A stretch of DNA of 64,000 nt from JBBSBL01 sp046330255 (GTDB lineage Bacteria; Actinomycetota; Thermoleophilia; Solirubrobacterales; Solirubrobacteraceae): contig JAXLTC010000002.1 of NCBI GenBank assembly GCA_046330255.1, positions 558,001 to 622,000 on the forward strand, in the 5' to 3' direction. This document shows positions 58,046 to 64,000 of this stretch, in pieces. The notes beneath the pieces were generated by a model. The model ran no database searches. It saw nothing but the letters and a program-made list of their open reading frames with translations, and was not told the DNA's origin. How positions within the stretch are numbered: position 1 is the stretch's first letter; each line of letters starts with the position of its first letter. A program made the position numbers and the translations under genes.

Positions 58046-58051
58046 AGCCTA
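58046..58051 (-). promoter_or_regulatory. TAGGCT hexamer before hutU
   Basis: A TANNNT hexamer 8 nt before ATG 58037. It overlaps the hutH stop codon, so it may be an internal promoter or coincidence within an operon. Confidence 0.3.
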
Positions 58052-59527
58052 CCCGGCCAGGACCAGATCGCCCGTCCGCAGCGCACCCGCTAGCCGCGCC
58101 AGCTCGGCGGCGAGCGAGCGGTCCTGCTCGACGCGCGGGACGATTCCCCGCACCCGCTCGACCGCGCGCTCGAGCGCTGGGGTCGTGCGCAGCGGGCGGT
58201 GGAACTCGAGCCCCTGGCAGGCGCAGACCAGCTCCGTGGCGATCACCTGCGAGGCGTTCTCGACCACCGTGCGCGCCTTGAGCGCGGCCAGCGCGCCCAT
58301 CGAGTTGAAGTCCTCCTGGCCGGCCGAGGTCGGGATCGAGCCGGCGCCCGCCGGGTGCGAGAGCACCTGGCTCTCGCCGACGAGCGCCGCCGCGGCGTAC
58401 TGGGCGATCATCAGGCCGGACCCGAGCCCCGGGCGCGGCGACAGGAACGGCGGCAGCCCCGCGTAGCTCGGCGAGAGCAGGGCGTAGGTCCGCCGCTCGC
58501 TGAAGGACTGGAGCTCGCACATCGCGAGCGCGAGGTGGTCCAGCGGCAGCGAGAGCGGCTGGCCGTGGAAGTTGCCGCCCGAGAGCACCGCGCCGTCCTC
58601 GGGGAACACGAGCGGGTTGTCGGTCACCGCCCGGAGCTCGCGCTCGAGCGCCGTGCGCGCGTAGGCCAGTGCGTCGTCGACGGCGCCGATCACCTGGGGC
58701 GCGCAGCGCAGCGTGTAGGGATCCTGCACGCGGCCGCAATCGGCGTGGCTCGCGACCACGTCGCTGCCCGCGAGCAGCGCGCGCAGCCGCTCGGCGACGC
58801 GTGCCGGCCCGGGCTGGGCGCGGAGCTCGTGCAGGCGCGCGTCGAACGGGGCCGTCGAGCCCTTGAACGCCTCGAGCGAGAGCGCGCAGGCGACGATCGC
58901 AGCCTCCAGCAGGCGCTCGGAGTCGCGGATCGCGAGCCCGCCCGCCGCCGCCATCAGGTGCGTCCCGTTGATCAGCGCCAGGCCCTCCTTCGCGACCAGG
59001 CGCAACGGCTCCAGGCCGGCGCGGCGCAGCGCCTCGGCGCCGGCCAGCCGCTCGCCGCCGTGCACCGCCTCCCCCTCGCCGACGACGACCAGCGCGAGAT
59101 GCGCGAGCGGTGCCAGGTCGCCGGAGGAGCCGACCGAGCCCTTGCTCGGCACCACCGGCACCACGCCGCGCTCCAGCAGCCCCAGCAGGAGCTCCACCAG
59201 CTCGGCCCTAACGCCCGAGTGGCCGCGCGCGAGGGAGGATGCGAGCAGGTCGATCATCCCGCGCACCACCTCCTCCGGGAGCGGCGCGCCGGAGCCGACG
59301 GCGTGCGAGCGGACGAGGTTGAGCTGCAGCGCCTCCGCGTCGGCCGGCGCGATCCGGACGTCGGCGAGCTGGCCGAAGCCGGTCGTCACCCCGTAGACCG
59401 GCTCCGGGCCGGCCACGATCGCCTCGACGGTCGCGCGTCCGGCCGCGAGCCGTGCCCTGTCCTCGTCCTCGAGCCCCGCGGGGTCGGCCCCGCGGGCGAC
59501 CGCCTCCAGGCGCTCGAGCGCGCTCAC
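58049..59527 (-). CDS. hutH: histidine ammonia-lyase
   Basis: 492 residues, deaminates L-histidine to urocanate. 'YGVTTGFG' (Tyr45), 'GSVGSSGDLAPLAH', 'ALINGTHL', 'NPLVF' and 'GAGSIPTSAGQEDFNSMG' match HAL. The MIO cofactor tripeptide, usually Ala-Ser-Gly, is Ser134-Ser135-Gly136 here. GTG 59527 overlaps the DUF6328-type gene stop (GTGA). First enzyme of the hut operon hutH-hutU-hutI-M20-hutF. Confidence 0.95.
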   Translation of the reverse strand: MSALERLEAVARGADPAGLEDEDRARLAAGRATVEAIVAGPEPVYGVTTGFGQLADVRIAPADAEALQLNLVRSHAVGSGAPLPEEVVRGMIDLLASSLARGHSGVRAELVELLLGLLERGVVPVVPSKGSVGSSGDLAPLAHLALVVVGEGEAVHGGERLAGAEALRRAGLEPLRLVAKEGLALINGTHLMAAAGGLAIRDSERLLEAAIVACALSLEAFKGSTAPFDARLHELRAQPGPARVAERLRALLAGSDVVASHADCGRVQDPYTLRCAPQVIGAVDDALAYARTALERELRAVTDNPLVFPEDGAVLSGGNFHGQPLSLPLDHLALAMCELQSFSERRTYALLSPSYAGLPPFLSPRPGLGSGLMIAQYAAAALVGESQVLSHPAGAGSIPTSAGQEDFNSMGALAALKARTVVENASQVIATELVCACQGLEFHRPLRTTPALERAVERVRGIVPRVEQDRSLAAELARLAGALRTGDLVLAG

Positions 59528-60060
59528 TCCTCGCCGTCCCCGCCCGCGTCCGTTCGCCGGGGGATGCGGCGATTCTGCTTCCAGCGCCGGTGCAGCGGCA
59601 TCGCGAACCACAGCGTGCCGAACAGCAGCACGCCGCCGGCGGCGACCACGACCGGCATAGGCGCTTTGAACAGCACGTCGGTGACGAAGACGACGATCAC
59701 GATCATCGCGCAGGACAGGCACACGAGTCCCGCGATCGCGAGCCGGTTCGACGTCACCACGAGCTGGACCTTGTCGTGGTGGCGGAAGACGATGCGGTGA
59801 TACGCCGTCGGCGCGATCAGGAAGGCCGCCGAGAGGGCGGACAAGAGCAGCGCGGCGTAGTAGAGGTTCCGCTGGAGCTCGTCGATCTGCCCCCAGCGCG
59901 TGCTGAACGGCAGCGCGAGCAGGAACGCGAACAGGATCTGTACGCCGGCCTGCGCGACGCGGATCTCCTGCAGCATCTCGCCCAGGTTGCGGTCGACCCG
60001 CTCGAGCTCGGTCTCGCCGGGGCGGAGCTCCCCGCGGTAGCTCGCGGACCACTGTTCCAT
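59524..60060 (-). CDS. DUF6328-type membrane protein
   Basis: 178 residues: an N-terminal helix 'LGEMLQEIRVAQAGVQILF', then four membrane segments, 'APTAYHRIVFRHHDK' between the second and third, and a charged C-terminus. This is a conserved actinobacterial membrane family of unknown function. Its stop overlaps the hutH start by 4 bp, so it heads the hut operon, although no role in histidine metabolism is evident. ATG 60060 is 7 nt after TACGCT. Confidence 0.78.
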   Translation of the reverse strand: MEQWSASYRGELRPGETELERVDRNLGEMLQEIRVAQAGVQILFAFLLALPFSTRWGQIDELQRNLYYAALLLSALSAAFLIAPTAYHRIVFRHHDKVQLVVTSNRLAIAGLVCLSCAMIVIVVFVTDVLFKAPMPVVVAAGGVLLFGTLWFAMPLHRRWKQNRRIPRRTDAGGDGEE

Positions 60061-60067
60061 CGCCCGC

Positions 60068-60073
60068 AGCGTA
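60068..60073 (-). promoter_or_regulatory. TACGCT -10 box of the hut operon
   Basis: A TANNNT hexamer 7 nt before ATG 60060, the first gene of the operon. Confidence 0.4.
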
Positions 60074-60112
60074 TCCGGGCGGAGAGCGATCCGTGACGTC
60101 CGGAGCGGTCCC

Positions 60113-60118
60113 TACTTT
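60113..60118 (+). promoter_or_regulatory. TACTTT -10 candidate of bioB
   Basis: TACTTT 33 nt before ATG 60152, followed by GGGAGG. Here a normal leader with Shine-Dalgarno is present. No BirA-like palindrome was found. Confidence 0.35.
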
Positions 60119-60151
60119 CCGGCCCAATCGACAGGGAGGTTGCCGCCCGCC

Positions 60152-61357
60152 ATGCCGCCGCTGATCACCCGCGAGGAAGCGTTGCGCCTCGGGGCACTCG
60201 AGGACCCGGCCGAGATCGAAGCCCTGGTGGAGCGCGCGTGGCGGGCGCGCGTCGAGCGCTTCGGCGACTCGACCGACATGTGCTCCCTGGTGAGCGCGAA
60301 GTCCGGGGGCTGCGCCGAGGACTGCGGCTTCTGCGCGCAGTCGCGCTACGCCGAGGCGGACACGCCGATGCACGCGATGATGGAGCCGGAGCAGATCCTC
60401 GAGCACGCGCGCGCCGCCGAGGCCGCCGGCGCGCACCGTTTCTGCATGGTCACGCAGGGCCAGGGCCTCTCCAAGCGCGACTTCGAGCGGGTCCTCGAGG
60501 GTGCGCGGCTCGTCGCGGAGCGCACGAGCCTCAAGCGCTGCGTCTCGATCGGCCATCTCTCGGAAGCCCGCGCCCGCGCGCTCAAGGAGGCGGGCGTGCA
60601 GCGGGTGCACCACAACGTCGAGACGGCCGAGAGCTACTACCCGGAGGTCTCGACGACCGTTCGCTACGAGGGTCGCCTGCGCACGATCGACGCCGTGCGC
60701 GAGGCGGGCCTCGAGACGTGCGTCGGCGGCATCCTCAACCTCGGCGAGACGCGCGAGCAGCGCGTCGAGATGGCGTTCGAGCTCGCCGCGGTCGATCCGA
60801 CGAGCGTTCCGATCAACCTGCTGAACCCGCGGCCCGGGACGAAGTTCGGCGATCGCGACTACATGGACCCGTGGGAGGCCGTGAAGTGGATCGCGATCTT
60901 CCGCCTGATCCTGCCCGCGGCGCTGTTCCGCCTGTGCGGGGGCCGCGTCGAGAACCTCGGCGACCTCCAGGCGCTGGCGGTCAGGGCGGGCGTCAACGGC
61001 GTGATGATGGGCAACTTCCTGACGACGCTCGGCAACACGCCGGAGCAGGACCGCGCGATGTTCTCCGAGCTCGGCCTGAACGTCGCACGCCAGCCCGACA
61101 ACGGCAGCCGGCCGCGCCCCGACAACCGCAGCGGCTGGCTGGACGGCGAGACACCGGACGTCGTCGCCGAGCACGTGGCCGGCGCAGGGCCGGCCACGGC
61201 GCAGCTCGAGGTCAGGCTCTGGGACCCCTCGACCCAGCTGCGCTTCCGGCGCAAGCGATCCGTCCCCCGGCGACCCGACGGCGCTCCGAACACCGGCGCG
61301 GGCCGCGTGACACGCGAGCGCGCGGTGGCGGACCCCGCAGGCGGGGCGCGATCGTGA
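60152..61357 (+). CDS. bioB: biotin synthase
   Basis: 401 residues. Radical-SAM enzyme that inserts sulfur into dethiobiotin. The [4Fe-4S] cysteines are Cys54, Cys58 and Cys61 in 'GGCAEDCGFCAQS'; further marks are 'KRCVSIGHLSEA', 'HHNVETAESYYPEV', 'ETCVGGILNLGET' and 'GVNGVMMGNFLTT'. The core ends near residue 320; about 75 extra C-terminal residues, Arg/Pro-rich, are unusual. ATG 60152 taken; the GGGAGG is 12 nt away. GTGA overlap with bioF. Confidence 0.95.
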   Translation: MPPLITREEALRLGALEDPAEIEALVERAWRARVERFGDSTDMCSLVSAKSGGCAEDCGFCAQSRYAEADTPMHAMMEPEQILEHARAAEAAGAHRFCMVTQGQGLSKRDFERVLEGARLVAERTSLKRCVSIGHLSEARARALKEAGVQRVHHNVETAESYYPEVSTTVRYEGRLRTIDAVREAGLETCVGGILNLGETREQRVEMAFELAAVDPTSVPINLLNPRPGTKFGDRDYMDPWEAVKWIAIFRLILPAALFRLCGGRVENLGDLQALAVRAGVNGVMMGNFLTTLGNTPEQDRAMFSELGLNVARQPDNGSRPRPDNRSGWLDGETPDVVAEHVAGAGPATAQLEVRLWDPSTQLRFRRKRSVPRRPDGAPNTGAGRVTRERAVADPAGGARS

Positions 61358-62670
61358 TCGAGGTCGAGGACCGGCTCGCCGAGCTGCGGGAGCTCGGGCT
61401 CCACCGCCGGATGCGACTGGTCAGCGGGCCGCAGGGCCCGCGAGTGGTGCTCGACGGCAAGCCCGTGCTGCTGCTGTGCTCGAACAACTATCTCGGGCTC
61501 GCCGATCATCCGCGCGTCCGCGAGGCCGCCGCCGAGGCGGCGATGCGCTGGGGCGTCGGCGCCGGGGCCTCGCGCCTGGTGTCCGGGAACATGACGATCC
61601 ACCGGCGCCTGGAGGAGCGGCTGGCCGACTTCAAGGGATCGCCGTCCGTGCTGCTGTTCGGCTCCGGCTATCTCGCGAACACCGGCGTCGTCGCTGCGCT
61701 CGCGGGCGCGGGCGACGTGGTGTTCTCCGACGCGCTCAACCACGCCTCGCTGATCGACGGCTGCCGCCTGGCGCGGGCGGAGACGTTCGTCTACGACCAC
61801 GCCGACGCCGAGCATCTGGCCTGGGGCCTCGAGAAGGCCGACGGCCGCGGCGCGCTGATCGTCACCGACTCCGTCTTCTCGATGGACGGCGACGTCGCTC
61901 CCCTCGGGGCGATCGTCGAGCTCGCGCGCCGTCACGGGGCGCGCGTGGTGGTGGACGAGGCGCACGGCACGGGCTGCCTGGGGCCGGGCGGGCGGGGCGC
62001 CGTCGCCGAGGCCGGGCTGGAGGACGAGGTCGACGTCGTGATCGGGACGCTCGGGAAGGCGCTCGGCTCCTACGGCGCCTACGCCTGCTGCGGGCCCGCG
62101 ATGGCGCGCTGGCTCGTCAACGCCGCGCGCACGCTGATCTTCTCCACGGGCCCCTCGCCGCCCGCGGTGGCGGGTGCGCTGGCCGCCCTCGAGCTGCTCG
62201 AGCGAGAGCCGCAGCGCGTGCGTCGCCTGGAACGCAACGCCGCGACGCTGCGCGATGAGCTGGCCCGCGAGGGCCTCCCGGCCGGCGGCTCGCGCACCCC
62301 GATCGTCCCGCTTGTCGTCGGCGACGCGGGCGCCGCGATGCGGCTCTGCGAAGCGGCGCTCGAGCGCGGGGTGTTCGCACAGGCGATCCGCCCGCCGACC
62401 GTCCCCGCGGGAACCTCCCGGCTGCGGCTCGCGGTGATGGCGTCGCACACGCAGGCCGAGTTGCGCGGAGCCGCGCGGTCGCTCGCGCGGGCTGCCCAGG
62501 CGGCGGGCTTCTCGCCGCCTCCGGTCACGGCGCCGGCGCCGGTGGGCGGCGGCTCCCGGGAGGCCGCCGCGCCCGTCGTCATGGCCGGCGAGCCTCCGGT
62601 CCCGCGCGCGGCCCGCACGCGTCCGTTCGACGTCGAGAACGAGCCGGAGCCCGTCCCGCGCGCGGCGTAG
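61354..62670 (+). CDS. bioF: 8-amino-7-oxononanoate synthase
   Basis: 438 residues, PLP enzyme joining pimeloyl thioester with alanine. 'LCSNNYLGLADHPRV', 'GAGASRLVSGN', 'SDALNHASLIDGCRL', 'VVDEAHGTGCLG' and the PLP lysine in 'GTLGKALGSYGAY' are canonical. The catalytic fold ends near residue 385; the last 50 residues are Ala/Pro-rich and probably disordered, paralleling the extension of BioB. GTG 61354 overlaps bioB. Confidence 0.94.
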   Translation: MIEVEDRLAELRELGLHRRMRLVSGPQGPRVVLDGKPVLLLCSNNYLGLADHPRVREAAAEAAMRWGVGAGASRLVSGNMTIHRRLEERLADFKGSPSVLLFGSGYLANTGVVAALAGAGDVVFSDALNHASLIDGCRLARAETFVYDHADAEHLAWGLEKADGRGALIVTDSVFSMDGDVAPLGAIVELARRHGARVVVDEAHGTGCLGPGGRGAVAEAGLEDEVDVVIGTLGKALGSYGAYACCGPAMARWLVNAARTLIFSTGPSPPAVAGALAALELLEREPQRVRRLERNAATLRDELAREGLPAGGSRTPIVPLVVGDAGAAMRLCEAALERGVFAQAIRPPTVPAGTSRLRLAVMASHTQAELRGAARSLARAAQAAGFSPPPVTAPAPVGGGSREAAAPVVMAGEPPVPRAARTRPFDVENEPEPVPRAA

Positions 62671-62673
62671 CGG

Positions 62674-63366
62674 TTGCGGGGCTGCTTCGTCACCGGGACG
62701 GACACCGGCGCCGGCAAGACGGTGGTGGCGGCCGCGCTGCTCGCCGGTCTCGCGGCCGCGGGACTGCGCGTCGCCGCGTCCAAGCCGGTCCTCACCGGGA
62801 CCGACGAGGAGCCGGACCCCGACTGGCCGCGCGACGACGTGCTGCTCGCCGCTGCCGCGGGCGGCACGCGCTCGTCCGGCGAGGTCGCGCCCGTCCGGTT
62901 CGGCCCGCCGGTCTCGCCGCACCTCGCCGCCGAGCTTGCCGGCGCCCCGCTGGAGCCGGCGCGTCTGGCCTCGAGCACGCTCGAGGCCGGATCCGGGGCC
63001 GACGCGCTGGTGGTCGAGGGCACCGGCGGGCTGCTGGCGCCCCTGACGCCCGGGTATCTCGTCCGCGACCTGGCGCTCGAGCTCGGCCTGCCGCTGGTCG
63101 TGGCCGCGCGGCCCGGCCTCGGGACGATCTCGCACACACTGCTGACGCTCGAGGCCGCACGGGGAGCGGGCCTGCGCGTCGCGGGGGTCGTGCTGACCCC
63201 CTGGCCGGCGCGCGCCGGCGCGGTCGAACGGTCGAACCGCCACACGATCGCCGCACTCGGCGCCGTCGCCGTGCACGCGCTGCCGCGGATCGCGCGCGGC
63301 GAGCCGCGCGCGATGGCCGCCGCGGCGGCGAGCCTGCCACTCGACGAGCTCGCACCGGAGCTGTAG
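62674..63366 (+). CDS. bioD: dethiobiotin synthetase
   Basis: 230 residues, ATP-dependent carboxylation of 7,8-diaminononanoate. P-loop Gly8-TDTGAGK-Thr16 in 'FVTGTDTGAGKTVV', 'ASKPVLTGTD', 'VEGTGGLLAPLTP' and 'ARPGLGTISHTLLTLEAA' fit BioD. The start is TTG 62674, 3 bp after bioF. bioA, the preceding step, is not in the window. Confidence 0.93.
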   Translation: MRGCFVTGTDTGAGKTVVAAALLAGLAAAGLRVAASKPVLTGTDEEPDPDWPRDDVLLAAAAGGTRSSGEVAPVRFGPPVSPHLAAELAGAPLEPARLASSTLEAGSGADALVVEGTGGLLAPLTPGYLVRDLALELGLPLVVAARPGLGTISHTLLTLEAARGAGLRVAGVVLTPWPARAGAVERSNRHTIAALGAVAVHALPRIARGEPRAMAAAAASLPLDELAPEL

Positions 63367-63368
63367 CG

Positions 63369-64000
63369 GTGCCGCGCGCGGGTCTGCGGCGAAGCGGCGA
63401 GGAGGAGTTGCGGGTCACGAACCTCGAGCTCTTCTTCGACCTCGTCTATGTCTTCGCGATCACCCAGCTCTCGCAGTTCCTGCTCGGGCACCTGGACGCC
63501 GGCGGGGCCGCCAAGACCCTGTTGCTGCTGCTCGTGGTCTGGTGGGCGTGGGGGTACACGACGTGGATGACCAACTGGTTCGACCCGGATGCGATCCCGG
63601 TGCGGCTCGTGCTGATCGTCGTGATGCTCGCCAGCCTCGGGATGTCGATCGCGATCCCGCAGGCGTTCGGCGACCGCGCGCTGCTGTTCGCCGGCTCCTA
63701 CGTCGCGCTGCAGGCCGTGCGCAACTGCTTCGTGGTGTGGGCCACCGCGCACGGCGATCCCCTCCACGCGGGCTTCCAGCGCATCCTGGCATGGGGCCTG
63801 GGCGCCGGAGCGCTCTGGATCGCGGGGGCGCTTGCGCCCGAGCGCTGGCGCGTGCCGATCTGGGTCGTGGCGCTGGCCGTCGACTACGCCGGGCCGGCGC
63901 TGCGCTACCGGACCCCCGGCCTGGGGCGGTCCGAGTTCAGCGAGTGGGTGATCGAGGGCGGGCTCTTCGCCGAGCGCTTCCAGCTCTTCATCATCATCGC
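63369..64000 (+). CDS. LtrA-like membrane protein, 3' truncated by window end
   Basis: Open from GTG 63369 to the window edge (210 codons, no stop). The N-terminal 'VTNLELFFDLVYVFAITQLS' and repeated membrane helices with 'WWAWGYTTWMTNWFDPD' are the hallmark of the low-temperature-requirement A (LtrA) family, a multi-pass membrane family of uncertain role. It starts 2 bp after bioD, so it is probably part of the same transcript. Confidence 0.87.
   Translation, partial: MPRAGLRRSGEEELRVTNLELFFDLVYVFAITQLSQFLLGHLDAGGAAKTLLLLLVVWWAWGYTTWMTNWFDPDAIPVRLVLIVVMLASLGMSIAIPQAFGDRALLFAGSYVALQAVRNCFVVWATAHGDPLHAGFQRILAWGLGAGALWIAGALAPERWRVPIWVVALAVDYAGPALRYRTPGLGRSEFSEWVIEGGLFAERFQLFIII

Noticed and set aside
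59524..60060. Histidine permease at the head of the hut operon
   Set aside because: Four short membrane helices and the DUF6328-like pattern do not match any amino acid permease.

Overview
The window is high-GC DNA (roughly 70% G+C by eye) with dense genes, many GTG/TTG starts, many 1-4 bp ATGA/GTGA overlaps and actinobacterial-type proteins: a HemQ-like coproheme decarboxylase, a CGFS glutaredoxin/BolA pair, TetR and MerR regulators, DUF3618/DUF4235-type membrane proteins and a split acyl-CoA carboxylase. Secreted beta-propeller and Ig-like proteins and a glycosyltransferase-flippase fusion fit a soil actinobacterium of the Thermoleophilia/Solirubrobacterales kind. That placement is an inference from protein flavour only. 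No rRNA, tRNA, CRISPR array, insertion sequence or prophage was recognised, and no gene-free gap exceeds about 300 bases. The stretch looks like ordinary chromosome.

Layout. 1-6332: end of a secreted lipoprotein, then a nitrogen-assimilation locus (amtB-glnK, divergent from a type III glutamine synthetase) and an orphan HNH nuclease. 6420-13684: cobalamin-dependent methionine synthase overlapping a DsbA/FrnE-like protein, a patatin phospholipase and a secreted propeller protein. 13721-19229: a PimA-like glycosyltransferase fused to a flippase-like membrane domain, a HemQ-FNR pair, and an Fe-S trafficking module (A-type carrier, BolA, CGFS glutaredoxin). 19236-27479: an S55-like secreted protein, epimerase, DegV, a four-gene envelope cluster that includes a 48-residue ORF, and a nitrilase-TetR operon facing a DUF2804 gene across a clear operator. 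27657-38618: an acyl-CoA catabolic district (BKACE, racemase/CoA-transferase, MerR; carboxyltransferase; enoyl-CoA hydratase; two acyl-CoA dehydrogenases) broken up by a GH5 hydrolase and a VapBC-type pair. 38697-50053: a phytase-like secreted protein, DUF1326/DUF2182, an SDR, peroxiredoxin, pyrophosphatase, a lactonase-like hydrolase, acyltransferase, glycerol kinase, a biotin carrier protein and a second crotonase. 50064-59527: a polar amino-acid ABC transporter and a histidine-utilisation operon (hutH-hutU-hutI-M20 amidohydrolase-hutF) on one strand. 60152-64000: biotin genes bioB-bioF-bioD and the start of an LtrA-like gene.

How the genes fit together. The hut operon takes histidine to glutamate with an M20 amidohydrolase where HutG would be expected. 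The transporter just downstream may import histidine or a related amino acid. The biotin genes supply the cofactor for the acyl-CoA carboxylase parts seen at 32556 and 49039. The Fe-S module would serve BioB and other clusters. Several acyl-CoA genes have palindromic operators between divergent promoters.

A recurring architectural signal is a TANNNT hexamer (often TAGGCT) 6-9 nt upstream of start codons that have little or no Shine-Dalgarno sequence, which suggests widespread leaderless transcription. Other notable points are a PII protein without the T-loop Tyr51, a PIN toxin with a substituted active-site Asp, a family of three related intergenic hairpins, and several perfect inverted repeats that look like operators or terminators.
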